Shown here: positions 1 to 9,431 of the stretch, piece after piece | Layout of the letters: the number at the start of each line of letters is the position of its first letter | Position numbering within the stretch: the first letter of the stretch is position 1 | Assembly: GCA_036403235.1 (NCBI GenBank) | Contig: DASWRI010000007.1 | Location: 1-64,000, forward strand | Direction: 5' to 3' | Length of the DNA: 64,000 bases | From: JBGTFE01 sp036403235 | GTDB lineage: Bacteria > Acidobacteriota > Blastocatellia > Pyrinomonadales > Pyrinomonadaceae | Translations under genes and position numbers: made by a program | The notes under the pieces: model-generated | Seen by the model: the letters and a program-made list of their open reading frames with translations, nothing else | Database searches by the model: none | What the model was told of the DNA's origin: nothing

Positions 1-2099
1 GGATTGGGAGAGACCGTAAACGATGCCTGCCCGTTTCCCGTCTGCTGATTGCTCGTTACCTGTATCCAGTTGGCCGCAGTCTGCGCCTGCCACGAACACA
101 CGCTCCCCGCCGTTACCGTTATGTTCCCGTTTCCGCCCGAAGATATTATGTTCATCACGCTTTGACTCACGCTAAGCGGACAGCCCGACGGCTGCTGCGC
201 CTGGAATGATTTGGTTACCACGCCGTTTGTTATCTCGATAAATCCTTCGCGCGCGCCGCTCATATTTGTCGCGACCGAGAAATTAATCGCGCCGCTGCCC
301 GTGCCACTTATGGCGGAATCGATACTGACAAAATTTGAATTTGTCGAAGCCGACCAAGAGCAGCCCGCGGGCATATTGATAGCAAAACTTCCGCTCCCGC
401 CGGTTATCGGAAACGCCTGGGCGATGGGCGAAACCGTAAAGGCGCAGGCCGTCGTCGAAGTCTGCAAATTAATGCTCCAGCCGCCCGCGACGCTGCCCAA
501 GTTGCTGCCGTTATCGTCGACGACAAATAGTTTCCAGACGCCGTTCGGCGGGCTGCCGTAAAAAGCATTAAGCGTCGTGCCGCTCACACCGGACGGCGCG
601 GGCGCGGGAAATGCGTCTCCCGGCTCGAAATCAGTCGGTTTGAAAGTTCCTGAAACAAGTTGAGAATTGTCCGGTAAATTAGAAGCCGCGGTATCGTCAA
701 ACGTAAAATTCAGCCCGCCGACCTCGGTGTTTCCGCCGACGTCCGACATCAAGACAATCCGTCTGCCGCTCGGTGAAACGAGCATAATATCAACGTCGTC
801 GGGCGACGTGTGGCTGAAATTCGAGAGCGTGACGGTTGCTTTGGTGACCGTTCCCAAAAGTCCCGAAACCGTTTTCTCCGACGCGTAAGGCTGCGCCGTT
901 CCGATGTCGGGAATCGCAATCGCGTCAGGCGAGCTTTGCACAAAAAGAGTCCAGCCGCCATTGATGCTTCCAGCGTTGTTGCCGCTGTCGTCGACCAGAA
1001 AAAGCTGCCAGATGCCGTTTGCCACCGAGCCGTTAAACGCCGAAAGCCGCGCTCCAGTCGGCGCTCCGCCGGGCGCGGATGCGGGAAATGAATCTCCGGG
1101 CTCAAAATCCGTCGGTTTGTAATTTCCGCTCGTGATAGTCGTACTGTCGGGAAGCGAAGCGGCGTCGTCCGTAAAAAACAAATTCAGATTCGTCACCGGA
1201 TTCGTGCCGCCGGCGTCGGACATCAAAACGACTTTGCGGCCGTTCGGCGCGACCAGCATTAAATCGACGTCGTCGGGCGACGCGTGACTGAAATTCGTCA
1301 AACTGACCTGAACGCCGGTGACGAATCCGTCGTTATTCGCGACATTTATCTCCGAAGGATAAGGCGCGGCCGGGCCGACGGCCGGAATCGAAATCGCGCT
1401 CGTGTTTGTACCGGAAATCGCGTTTGACACCTGAACGTTGTCAATCCACCAGCCCGTTCCGGCTTCCATCGGGTCGGTGCCCAAACGCCAGCGAAAACGG
1501 ACACTCTGGTTATTTGTGCTGGCCGGAAGAGTTACTTCCGTCGTGATGTAGCCCGACTGCTGGCCGGTCCACGACTGCCGGCCGCCGAGCGGACTTCCCG
1601 CCGCCAGCGGCGAGTTGTAGCCGCCGGTGACGAACGTTCCGCCGGCCGCCAGAATATCCTGAAATGCGCCGCCCGCGATGCTGATTTCCAGAACGCCGCC
1701 GTCAAATTCAAAATCGGTTTGATAAAAATGCCGGAAAACGAGTTTGTGCTGGATATTGCCGAGCGCAATCGCAGGCGAGACGAGCTCTGCCAGACCTTCA
1801 GTATTCGGGTCGTTGATAAAAGCGGCGTTCGGTGCGGTATCGGGAAACGTCGTCACCGTTTTGAAAACGTCAATGTCTCCGGTGTGCGAGGTCGTCCAAC
1901 CGGCGGGCAGTGCGGGCACGGTGACATTGTCGAAATTTTCGCTGAAGACGATGACCGACGGGCTGAATTCGTCGTCCCGCTGCGCTTCGACGGGTGCGGA
2001 ACGAAACCAGCAAATCGAAAAAACGATTACGAGCAAGCCGGTAAAACCGAGAGCAAATATTTTTGATTTGTGAAAACCGGCGGATTGTTGTTTGTTCAT
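1..2099 (-). CDS. secreted BACON / P-domain-like repeat protein (3' end beyond window)
   Basis: Reading the minus strand from an ATG at 2099 gives one open frame of 699 codons that runs off the left edge, so the C-terminus is missing. After a signal peptide (about residues 1-40, ending near VEAQ) comes a jelly-roll-like region of the choice-of-anchor kind (DDEFSPSVIVFSENFDN onward). Two repeats resembling proprotein-convertase P-domains follow, marked by SPDDVDLMLVAPNGRKVVLM and SPDDVDIMLVSPSGRRIVLM. The last part holds at least two BACON-like modules (FSVATNMSGAREGFIEI; CSWQAQTAANWIQV). It is probably exported and may bind carbohydrate or other surface ligands; that role is inferred from BACON and P-domain families. 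It is transcribed away from the DUF1800 gene across a shared 358 bp gap. The start is supported by the immediately following hydrophobic signal sequence. Confidence 0.85.
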   Translation of the reverse strand, partial: MNKQQSAGFHKSKIFALGFTGLLVIVFSICWFRSAPVEAQRDDEFSPSVIVFSENFDNVTVPALPAGWTTSHTGDIDVFKTVTTFPDTAPNAAFINDPNTEGLAELVSPAIALGNIQHKLVFRHFYQTDFEFDGGVLEISIAGGAFQDILAAGGTFVTGGYNSPLAAGSPLGGRQSWTGQQSGYITTEVTLPASTNNQSVRFRWRLGTDPMEAGTGWWIDNVQVSNAISGTNTSAISIPAVGPAAPYPSEINVANNDGFVTGVQVSLTNFSHASPDDVDLMLVAPNGRKVVLMSDAGGTNPVTNLNLFFTDDAASLPDSTTITSGNYKPTDFEPGDSFPASAPGGAPTGARLSAFNGSVANGIWQLFLVDDSGNNAGSINGGWTLFVQSSPDAIAIPDIGTAQPYASEKTVSGLLGTVTKATVTLSNFSHTSPDDVDIMLVSPSGRRIVLMSDVGGNTEVGGLNFTFDDTAASNLPDNSQLVSGTFKPTDFEPGDAFPAPAPSGVSGTTLNAFYGSPPNGVWKLFVVDDNGSNLGSVAGGWSINLQTSTTACAFTVSPIAQAFPITGGSGSFAINMPAGCSWSASTNSNFVSIDSAISGTGSGAINFSVATNMSGAREGFIEITNGVVTKSFQAQQPSGCPLSVSQSVMNIISSGGNGNITVTAGSVCSWQAQTAANWIQVTSNQQTGNGQASFTVSPN

Positions 2100-2457
2100 T
2101 AAATCTTTCTCACTCGATAAAACTCGAACCGACGCGAATTTTTCTGTCTGCCGCTCTAACAAATCAGCCGGGCGAGAACTTAAAAATTTATATGCTTTAA
2201 GTCGCGTCGGCGCTCTTCGGGCGGATAAAAAGATTGAAAGCGTAGTCGGAGAATTATCGGCTTTTTTGAAAAAATTCGCAAGAACATTTTGGCGCCGCCG
2301 ATTTTTTTCCGAAAGCGCCCGCATTTGGCGCGAAAACTATTGCCTTTTGCTTATAAAAAAGTTATAAATCAGAGTTATCTTTTATCGCGCCGAGATGCCC
2401 TGCCAGACTGATTTGGACTGCTCCGTTCGGGCACGCGCGGCGCGGGAGAAAAAATAA
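2100..2457. other. divergent intergenic region
   Basis: A 358 bp gap between two divergent genes for exported proteins, so it should carry promoters for both. It is AT-rich in its right half. A 91-codon plus-strand frame here has no recognisable domain and no convincing ribosome site, so I do not call it a gene. The right end has a GGAG-type ribosome site about 10 nt before the ATG at 2458. Confidence 0.5.
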
Positions 2458-4677
2458 ATGTTAATAAAATCCGATGCCTGTCGCCGTTTGCGATTTTTTG
2501 CGCTCTGCGGCGTTTTTTGCTGTCTTTTGATTTTCGGCGGCGCAAGCGTTTCGGCAAATGTTCTGCCCGAAGACGCGCCGGTACTTATCAGCGAAGCCAA
2601 CTCGACCAAAGCTCTGGTCGATGTCACGAGCGGGCGCGGCCGGAATTTATCAAACAAAATCATCCAGCCGGGCAGACAGGCAATCGTCACATTTTTTCTG
2701 ACCAATCTCGATTTACTCGAAGGCGAAGGCGCAAACGCTTTTCGCGCCGAATTCGAAGACGCGATGCATTTTCGCTACCCGCTCGAAATCGTTTCGTTTG
2801 AGAGAACCGCAACGCGCAAAAACGTTTATGCGCTGAGCGTTCGCCTCGGCGACGAAATCGTGGATTTGGGCAACGTTCTCGTTCGCGTGACGTGGCGCGG
2901 AATGTCGAGCAATCGCGTGCAAATTTCAATCGGTCACGAAAGCAAAATTGCCGACGACGAAGGCGCAACGCCGACGCCGCTGCCGAACGGGCAGACGAAC
3001 GTTCGAAAATCGACGGAAAATCGCGCGAATCTGCCGTGGACGGGCGACCGCGTGCGTTTTATCGAGCAGGCTACTTTCGGCGTCAATTCGGCGCTTGAAC
3101 TTCGCCTTCGGCGCATCGGCTACAGCACATGGCTCGAAGAGCAGATGGACGAGCAGATTTATTCGGCGTTTACATATCCGCCGATGGCGCTCCAGCAGAC
3201 GACGCCGTCGCCGACGTGTGACGGCGACGTTTCACCGCCCGATATTCCGGCAACCTGTTTTCGCGACAACTACACGATGTACCCGCTGCAAAACTGGTTT
3301 TTCAAAGAAGCGCTTTATAACGAAAATCAACAATTGCGGCGGCGCGTCTCGTGGGCTTTGAGCCAGATTTTCGTCGTTTCGGGAAGAACTCTCGTTCAGC
3401 CGAGCCGGATGAATCCGTATATCCAGATACTCGATGCCAACGCGTTCGGAAATTACCGGGCTTTGCTCAGGCAAATAACGCTCAACCCAGCGATGGGAAC
3501 GTATCTCGACATGGCCATCAGCACGAAGCAGAATCCGAACGAAAACTACGCGCGCGAGATTTTGCAGCTTTTCAGCATCGGGCTCGATATGCTCAATCAG
3601 GACGGCACGCCGATGCTCGACGGTCAGGGAAACCGTATCCCGACCTACAATCAGGAAACGATTGTCAATTTTGCCAAAGTTTTTACAGGCTGGTCGTTTT
3701 GCACGAATACCTGTAACGGCTCCGAGCCGGGCATCGTCAATTACCGCGACCAGATGATTTCCAACGCGGCCAATCACGACACGACGCAGAAAACTTTGAT
3801 GAGTTATCCGGGCGCAGAGACGATTGTGCCCCCCGGACAAACGACCGAACAGGATTTGGAAGCGGCACTGTCCAATATTTTCAACCACCCGAACGTCGCT
3901 CCGTTTGTCAGCAAACATTTAATTAAACAGCTCGTTACGAGCAATCCGACGCCTGCCTACGTCGGTCGCATCGCCGCCGTTTTCAACGACAACGGGCAGG
4001 GCACGCGCGGCGATTTGAAGTCCGTCGTTCGCGCTATCCTGCTCGACCCGGAAGCGCGCGGAAACTTGAAGACCGACCCCGATTACGGCAAATTGCGCGA
4101 GCCGGTTTTGTTCGTCACAAATGTCCTGCGCCCGTTTAATCCGGCGGCAAACAGCAATATCGCCGTTCCGGCAAGCTGCAATGGCCAGAGCGACGGCGTC
4201 ATCAACGGCATCACTCAAACGCTCGACCAGGACGTGTTTAACTCGCCGAACGTGTTCAATTATTACCATATGGATTATATAATTCCGAACACGCCGCTGG
4301 CCGGGCCGGAATTTGAGATTTTTTCGACCGGAACGTCGCTCAAGCGCCCGAATTTCGTCAATCAGATGGCGCCGGCCAACTCGACCGGCACGACCGGAAT
4401 TTTGGCCGTCGCACCGACCGCTACCGTCCCGACGAGCACACCGTGCGGAACCAGAATTGATTTGACCAGATTGCAGACGCTCGCGGCATCGGACGCGACC
4501 GGCGCGGCTTTGCTCGACACGCTCAACCGCGAAATGATGCACGGCTCGATGAGCAGCGCGGTCAGAAACGAATTTTTAACGGCCATCCAAGCCGTTTCAT
4601 CGGCGAACACCTTGAAACGCGTGCGCACGGCCTTTTATCTGGTGACGACTTTGAATCAATATCAGGTGCAGAGATAG
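2458..4677 (+). CDS. DUF1800 family exported protein
   Basis: 739 residues. An N-terminal signal peptide (about 1-33, hydrophobic FALCGVFCCLLIFGG) is followed by a roughly 150-residue beta-rich domain of unknown function, and then the DUF1800 domain from about residue 195 (RVRFIEQATFG). The family signature NENYAREILQLFSIG sits near residue 360. DUF1800 proteins are widely paired with a DUF1501 protein, as here (next gene, 122 bp downstream, same strand). The pair is abundant in acidobacteria and planctomycetes, but its biochemical role is not established. Several Cys residues (CDGDVSPPDIPATC; CTNTCNG) could form disulfides outside the cytoplasm. Confidence 0.92.
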   Translation: MLIKSDACRRLRFFALCGVFCCLLIFGGASVSANVLPEDAPVLISEANSTKALVDVTSGRGRNLSNKIIQPGRQAIVTFFLTNLDLLEGEGANAFRAEFEDAMHFRYPLEIVSFERTATRKNVYALSVRLGDEIVDLGNVLVRVTWRGMSSNRVQISIGHESKIADDEGATPTPLPNGQTNVRKSTENRANLPWTGDRVRFIEQATFGVNSALELRLRRIGYSTWLEEQMDEQIYSAFTYPPMALQQTTPSPTCDGDVSPPDIPATCFRDNYTMYPLQNWFFKEALYNENQQLRRRVSWALSQIFVVSGRTLVQPSRMNPYIQILDANAFGNYRALLRQITLNPAMGTYLDMAISTKQNPNENYAREILQLFSIGLDMLNQDGTPMLDGQGNRIPTYNQETIVNFAKVFTGWSFCTNTCNGSEPGIVNYRDQMISNAANHDTTQKTLMSYPGAETIVPPGQTTEQDLEAALSNIFNHPNVAPFVSKHLIKQLVTSNPTPAYVGRIAAVFNDNGQGTRGDLKSVVRAILLDPEARGNLKTDPDYGKLREPVLFVTNVLRPFNPAANSNIAVPASCNGQSDGVINGITQTLDQDVFNSPNVFNYYHMDYIIPNTPLAGPEFEIFSTGTSLKRPNFVNQMAPANSTGTTGILAVAPTATVPTSTPCGTRIDLTRLQTLAASDATGAALLDTLNREMMHGSMSSAVRNEFLTAIQAVSSANTLKRVRTAFYLVTTLNQYQVQR

Positions 4678-4682
4678 GCAGC

Positions 4683-4789
4683 GGTCGGTAGTCAGTGGTC
4701 GCGGTCAGTTGAAGATTGAGTTTTCATACGAAACTTAATTTACATTCAACCACCAACTGACCACCGACCACCGGCCACCGACCACTGAC
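4683..4789. repeat. imperfect palindrome of GGTCGGTGG-type units
   Basis: The gap between the DUF1800 and DUF1501 genes holds degenerate copies of a short GTCGGTGGTCAGTGG-like word. It lies in one orientation at 4683-4711 and in the opposite orientation at 4748-4789 (CACCGACCACCGGCCACCGA), so the transcript could fold back on itself. No T-run follows, so it is not a normal terminator. The same architecture with other word families recurs at many gene ends in this window. Confidence 0.75.
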
Positions 4790-4799
4790 AAAGGAATTT

Positions 4800-6218
4800 A
4801 TGAAAGAAGACAGACGAGAATTTTTGAAAAAATCCTGCCGCGTCCTGAGTATGACGGCTATCGCCACGCAGCTGCGTCATTTCGGTTTGATGAGCGTCAT
4901 GGCGCAGGAAAAAATCGATTCGAACGTCATCGCCGGCAACGATTACAAAGCCATGGTCTGCGTTTTTCTCGACGGCGGAAACGACGGCAACAATTCGGTC
5001 GTGCCCAATTACACGGAAGGCTACAACCAATACGCGGCGGCGCGTTCGACGCAGGGCTTGGCGATTCCGCGCGCTAATCTGCTGCCCATTACGCCGCCGA
5101 GCATGGGCGGACAGGTTTACGGCCTTCATCCGAATTTAAGCGGTCTGCATACGCTCTGGACGCAGGGAAAAATGGCGGTCGTCTGCAATGTCGGCAATCT
5201 CGTCCAGCCTTTGACGCGCGCGACGTATCAAGCGGGCGCGGCGCGGCCGTACCAGCTTTTTTCGCATCCCGACCAGTCCGAGCAGTTTCGCACCGCGATT
5301 TCGAGCTTCAAATCGACGACCGGCTGGGGCGGCCGCGTCGCCGACCGGACGAGCGCGCTCAACACGGGCGCGGCGATTCCGATGATTACGTCAATTGCGG
5401 GCGCGTCGGTTTTTAATAACGGCCTCAACACCAAGCCTTTGATTGTTTCGGCCGCGCCGACGCCGCTCAATCAGCTTCTGGCGTTGAACGGATTCGGCAC
5501 GGCCGCCGACGAATTAGCGCGCCGGACGGCGATGAACAACGCTCGCCAGCAGGATTTGAGCTACACGATGATTCAAAACGCGAGCATCATCACGCAGCAG
5601 GCCGTCAACGTCAGCCAGCAGCTCAGCACCGACCCGACCGTTACCGCCGATTTTCCGGCGACGACGCTCGGCAACCAGCTCAAACAGGTCGCCAAATTGA
5701 TAAAACTGAGAACGCTGCTCAATATGAATCGCCAGATTTTCTTCGTCCAGCTCGGCGGTTTTGACCATCACAGCGGTCAGTTGGGAAGTCACGACAGTCT
5801 GCTCGGGCAGGTCGGCAACGCGCTCAAGGCTTTTTATGACGAAACGGTCGCGCAGGGCGTCGCCGCGCAGGTGACGACCTTTACGATGAGCGATTTTAAC
5901 CGCACGTTTAACCCGGCCGGTTCGGGCAGCAACGTCGGCTCCGACCACGGCTGGGGCGGTTCGTATTTCGTCATCGGCGACGCGGTTCTCGGCGGAAATT
6001 TTTACGGCCGACCGACGTCAAACGGAACATTTTTCCCGACGCTGGTGATGGGAACGGGCGACGACGCCGACGTTCGCGGCCGCTTTATCCCGACCGCTTC
6101 GGTCGAGCAATACGCCGCCACGATGGCGCGCTGGTACGGTTTGTCCGAGTCGGATATTCCGCTTGTTTTCCCGAACATCAATAATTTCGCGACATCAAAT
6201 CTGGGGTTTATGGCATAG
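4800..6218 (+). CDS. DUF1501 family Tat-exported protein
   Basis: 472 residues with an N-terminal twin-arginine signal (DRREFLKKS, residues 4-12), so export as a folded protein is likely. The body matches DUF1501, a family related to the alkaline phosphatase/sulfatase fold: VCVFLDGGNDGNNSVVPNY near residue 45, FFVQLGGFDHHSGQL near 315, and a late SDHGWGG. The AGGAA ribosome site just before the ATG supports the start. It follows its usual DUF1800 partner and the two are probably co-expressed. The reaction is not known. Transcription ends at the hairpin 53 bp downstream. Confidence 0.93.
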   Translation: MKEDRREFLKKSCRVLSMTAIATQLRHFGLMSVMAQEKIDSNVIAGNDYKAMVCVFLDGGNDGNNSVVPNYTEGYNQYAAARSTQGLAIPRANLLPITPPSMGGQVYGLHPNLSGLHTLWTQGKMAVVCNVGNLVQPLTRATYQAGAARPYQLFSHPDQSEQFRTAISSFKSTTGWGGRVADRTSALNTGAAIPMITSIAGASVFNNGLNTKPLIVSAAPTPLNQLLALNGFGTAADELARRTAMNNARQQDLSYTMIQNASIITQQAVNVSQQLSTDPTVTADFPATTLGNQLKQVAKLIKLRTLLNMNRQIFFVQLGGFDHHSGQLGSHDSLLGQVGNALKAFYDETVAQGVAAQVTTFTMSDFNRTFNPAGSGSNVGSDHGWGGSYFVIGDAVLGGNFYGRPTSNGTFFPTLVMGTGDDADVRGRFIPTASVEQYAATMARWYGLSESDIPLVFPNINNFATSNLGFMA

Positions 6219-6270
6219 ATTATAAAGCTTCGCCATAATCTCGAATCATACTTCCAGTCCTGTAAATTAA

Positions 6271-6312
6271 AATAATAAAGCCGGCCACGTTTTCGCTGCC
6301 GGCTTTATTATT
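6271..6312. terminator. bidirectional intrinsic terminator
   Basis: Perfect 15-bp arms (AATAATAAAGCCGGC at 6271-6285 and its complement at 6298-6312) enclose a 12-nt loop. The A-rich left flank and T-rich right flank let it serve both converging genes, the DUF1501 gene from the left and the peptidase gene from the right. Confidence 0.9.
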
Positions 6313-6331
6313 TTGGTAAAAATCCTCGCTT

Positions 6332-8680
6332 TTACTGAAAAGTATTGCGCGGGTCGGTTTTCTGTTTCAGCTCGTATTCCGGCGGCGGATTTGCGCCGAG
6401 CAGGTAGCGGACGAAATAATCCCAGCGGCGACGCATCATGTACAAAGAAGCGTTTCCGTAACCGTGACGCTGGTTTGGCAACATTATCAAATCGAAATCC
6501 TTGTTTGCCTTTATCAGTTCTTCGACGACGAGCAAAGTATTATACGGCGGAACGTTATCGTCCATCGTGCCGTGCGCGAGCAGCAATTTTCCTTTCAGAT
6601 TTTTGGCGTAAAGCTGATTTGCCTGCAATTCGTAATTCGATTTCTCGTTGCCCTTTTGCGTCAGCAGCCCGACATATCTTTCGCCCCAATCGTCTTCGTA
6701 GTTGCGATTGTCGTGGTTGCCCGATTCGGAAATTCCGACCTTAAAGAAATCGGGATAACGAAACATCGCTGCCGCGGTCGCAAAACCGCCGCCCGAATGT
6801 CCCCAGATTCCGACTTTGTCGAGGTCGATAAACGGATATTTCCCGGCGAGCTGTTTCATTCCCGTAATCTGGTCTTCGAGCGTGTTGTCGGCCATATTTC
6901 CGTAACACGCGTCGTGAAATTTTTTCGAGCGCAGAGGGTTGCACGTGCCTTCAATCGCGACGACGACGAAGCCCAATTCGGCGAGCGCCTGATTGTCGCC
7001 GAAAGCGGGCGTAAACGACCACGCGCCGCCGATGCTTCCGCCTTGCGGGCCGGGATAAATATAATTGACAATCGGATATTTCTTTTTCGTGTCGAGATTC
7101 GTCGGCGTCCACATCAGGCCGTAAAGGTCTGTCTCGCCGTCGCGCGCTTTGACGACAATCGGCGTCGGCGGTTTCCAGCCGGTCGCCGTCAGACGCGAAA
7201 TATCGGTTTTTTCCAAAGTCGCGATGAGCTTTCCGTCAGCATCGCGCAGAACGCTCGTCGGCGGCACGTCCTGTTTTGAATAGCTGTCGATAAAATAGCG
7301 TCCCGAAGGCGACCATGTAATATTGTGATTTCCGTCTTCGGGCGTCAGCAGCCGGAGATTTTTTCCGTCCATTCCGATTTTGTAAAGATGGCTGAAATAC
7401 GGATTACGTCCTGTTTCGCGCCCGCCCGCGAGGAAATAAATCGTGCGGTTTTTGGCGTCGACGTTTTCAACTTCGGTGACGACCCATTCGCCGGTCGTAA
7501 TCTGATTTTTTACTTTTCCGGTCGTCAAATCGTAGAGATAGAGATGTCCCCAGCCGTCGCGCTCGGAAAACCATAAAACTTCGTTTGTAGCGGGCAGATA
7601 ACGCCAGTTGACGGTTGACCAGCCGGATTCATACTGCGTCGGCGAAGTTTCTTCGAAAACTTCGCGAACCGCGCCGGTGGACGCGTCGGCGACGCGGAAT
7701 TTCGCCTGTTTATGGTCACGCGTGGTCGAAACGAAAGCGAGCGTTTTCGCGTCTTCGCTCCATTCGACGTCGGTAAAATCGCCGCTGCACGAAATATCGT
7801 CGCAAAGCGTCGAGCGGTGCTGGTCGGGCGGTATTGCGAGACGCACGACTTTCGGACTATCGATGTCGATAATGACGCGCGAAATCGTCACGATTTCCTT
7901 GTCGGTCGGAAGCGGGTACTTCCACTGCGAAAGACGCGGCGCGCCGGCGTTGGTCGAAACGAGATACATATCGCTCACGTTGCGCTGGTCTTGCTGAAAA
8001 GTGGCGATTTTGCGCGAGTCGGGCGACCACATCAGAACGGGACGGTCACTTTTTTTCCAGCCGGCGTTGTCCGTCGCGTAGCCAAAATCTTTGATGCCGT
8101 CGGTCGTCAGCTGCGTGTCTTTGCCGGTCGCGTTATCGCGAACCCATAAATTCCAGTCCTTGATAAACGCGGTGCGTTTTCCGTCGGGCGAAGCGATGCC
8201 GTTGACGCCGTTCTGATTCGTCTGAGCGGCGGCCGTCACGTCGCTGCAAGCGTAAGCCTGAATGTCGCATTTCCAGCTTTTTTTGGCGACGACAACCGAT
8301 ATCGAATTTCCGTCCGGCGAAAGGCCGAACGTAAAAAACGGAAGGCTCGAAGCCGTGTATTTTCCGCCGCTTGCCGTCGATAACGCGGCGGCGAGCTTTG
8401 TCTGGTCAAACGCCGCCGTGCGCGCGCCGTTGGCCGGATTGACGAGAACGAACTCGCTTCCCTGCGGCGTCAGCGTGCGATACCAGAAACGCTCGTCGGC
8501 GAGCCAGTTCGCGCGCACGCTGCCGTGGTCGATTAGCTGCGACGTGTTGTATCCCATAAATTTTTCCGCGCGCGCGTAATCGTCGGCGGTTAAAGAAACG
8601 GTATTCTGCGCCAGCGCCGCCGCGACGAAAGCGAAAATAAATACCGGAATGACCAGCTTTGAAAAATAAAATTTGTTCAT
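6332..8680 (-). CDS. S9 family peptidase, dipeptidyl-peptidase IV type
   Basis: 782 residues. A signal peptide (1-24, ending ALAQ) leads into a DPP-IV N-terminal eight-bladed propeller region (about 90-480), then the alpha/beta hydrolase catalytic domain. The triad is visible: Ser629 in GHSGGGF, Asp708 in MDDNVPP and His739 in RHGYG, very close in spacing to mammalian DPP-IV. The expected activity is release of N-terminal X-Pro or X-Ala dipeptides from peptides, in the periplasm or at the cell surface. DNENVSDMYLV-like propeller segments and WSPDSRKIATFQQDQ are typical of the family. It stands alone on the minus strand and ends at the shared terminator. Confidence 0.95.
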   Translation of the reverse strand: MNKFYFSKLVIPVFIFAFVAAALAQNTVSLTADDYARAEKFMGYNTSQLIDHGSVRANWLADERFWYRTLTPQGSEFVLVNPANGARTAAFDQTKLAAALSTASGGKYTASSLPFFTFGLSPDGNSISVVVAKKSWKCDIQAYACSDVTAAAQTNQNGVNGIASPDGKRTAFIKDWNLWVRDNATGKDTQLTTDGIKDFGYATDNAGWKKSDRPVLMWSPDSRKIATFQQDQRNVSDMYLVSTNAGAPRLSQWKYPLPTDKEIVTISRVIIDIDSPKVVRLAIPPDQHRSTLCDDISCSGDFTDVEWSEDAKTLAFVSTTRDHKQAKFRVADASTGAVREVFEETSPTQYESGWSTVNWRYLPATNEVLWFSERDGWGHLYLYDLTTGKVKNQITTGEWVVTEVENVDAKNRTIYFLAGGRETGRNPYFSHLYKIGMDGKNLRLLTPEDGNHNITWSPSGRYFIDSYSKQDVPPTSVLRDADGKLIATLEKTDISRLTATGWKPPTPIVVKARDGETDLYGLMWTPTNLDTKKKYPIVNYIYPGPQGGSIGGAWSFTPAFGDNQALAELGFVVVAIEGTCNPLRSKKFHDACYGNMADNTLEDQITGMKQLAGKYPFIDLDKVGIWGHSGGGFATAAAMFRYPDFFKVGISESGNHDNRNYEDDWGERYVGLLTQKGNEKSNYELQANQLYAKNLKGKLLLAHGTMDDNVPPYNTLLVVEELIKANKDFDLIMLPNQRHGYGNASLYMMRRRWDYFVRYLLGANPPPEYELKQKTDPRNTFQ

Positions 8681-8802
8681 ATTTTTGATTTTTTGCGCTA
8701 CCTAAAGATTAAAAGGTTTATATAAATCACATTATCAATTAAATCAAGCGTTCTCAACCGCCGGAGATTTGCGCAAGCACGGCACTGAAAAGTTAGAGAA
8801 GA

Positions 8803-8863
8803 TTTTCACCGACGAAACCCGCAGAGGAGCGCCGGGATTTTCTCTGCGTGTTTCGGCGGTGGA
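8803..8863. repeat. imperfect palindrome at the 3' end of the hydroxylase gene
   Basis: TTTTCACCGACGAAACCCGC (8803 on) pairs with GTGTTTCGGCGGTGGAAA (to 8863) with a few mismatches around a 13-nt loop. On the minus strand it lies just past the stop of the beta-hydroxylase gene and may protect or end the operon transcript. A 66-codon plus-strand frame over it is not supported. Confidence 0.6.
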
Positions 8864-8867
8864 AATC

Positions 8868-9428
8868 TTACTCCGACGGGAAAAATCCGCGCAGCCAGTC
8901 GTTGAGAACGCAGTCGATGACGAGGTGAACGCGGTCTTCGACGCCGCCGTTTTTGACGCGGTGTTTTAAGTTGAAATCGAGATACCACGCTTCGCCTTCG
9001 CTCATCTGCACAAACTGGTCATCGAGATAAAATTCGACTTCCGGGTTGGTCTGCATCGGTATATGAATCCGCACAAAACCGTCTTCGTAACCGAGTTTAT
9101 AATCGCGGTGCTCGCGGATATTTGAACCGGCGGCGAGACGCAGAAGACGCGCCGATTCGATTTCGCACTTGAACGCCGAGAGAATTTCGGGCACATACGC
9201 ACAGCGCGTGAGCCAGCCGGTATTTTCGTAAACGCTCGCCGTCGGGTCGGGGTAAAGCTCGACGTTGGCGTCTTTCGCCGCCCGGAGCGCGATTCCGCTC
9301 CAATCGCCTTCGTAATACTGCGTGTTAAAATGCGGCGTCCAGTCTTCGGGCGCAAAATGACGCAAATCGTTTTTCAGCCGCGGCGCGTCAAATTGAAACG
9401 GAAATTTTAAGGTCGAAATCATAAACAA
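8868..9428 (-). CDS. aspartyl/asparaginyl beta-hydroxylase domain protein
   Basis: 186 residues, a stand-alone domain of the Fe(II)/2-oxoglutarate hydroxylase family related to AspH. The likely iron ligands and co-substrate residues are His107 in REHRDYK, Arg120/His122 in FVRIHIP, His156 in NLKHRV and Arg166 in DRVHLVID. Family members hydroxylate Asp or Asn side chains of proteins. The substrate here is unknown. It begins 3 bp after the sulfotransferase stop and is the last gene of a four-gene operon (PAPS synthesis, Nif11-like protein, sulfotransferase, hydroxylase). It has no signal peptide, so it is cytoplasmic. A shorter start at Met3 is possible. Confidence 0.88.
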   Translation of the reverse strand: MFMISTLKFPFQFDAPRLKNDLRHFAPEDWTPHFNTQYYEGDWSGIALRAAKDANVELYPDPTASVYENTGWLTRCAYVPEILSAFKCEIESARLLRLAAGSNIREHRDYKLGYEDGFVRIHIPMQTNPEVEFYLDDQFVQMSEGEAWYLDFNLKHRVKNGGVEDRVHLVIDCVLNDWLRGFFPSE

Positions 9429-9431
9429 AAA

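Noticed and set aside
2092..2367. 91-codon plus-strand frame in the first divergent gap
   Set aside because: No ribosome site, no domain, composition like the surrounding non-coding DNA.
8769..8969. 66-codon plus-strand frame
   Set aside because: Lies over the end of the hydroxylase gene and a hairpin; sequence is low complexity with no family match.
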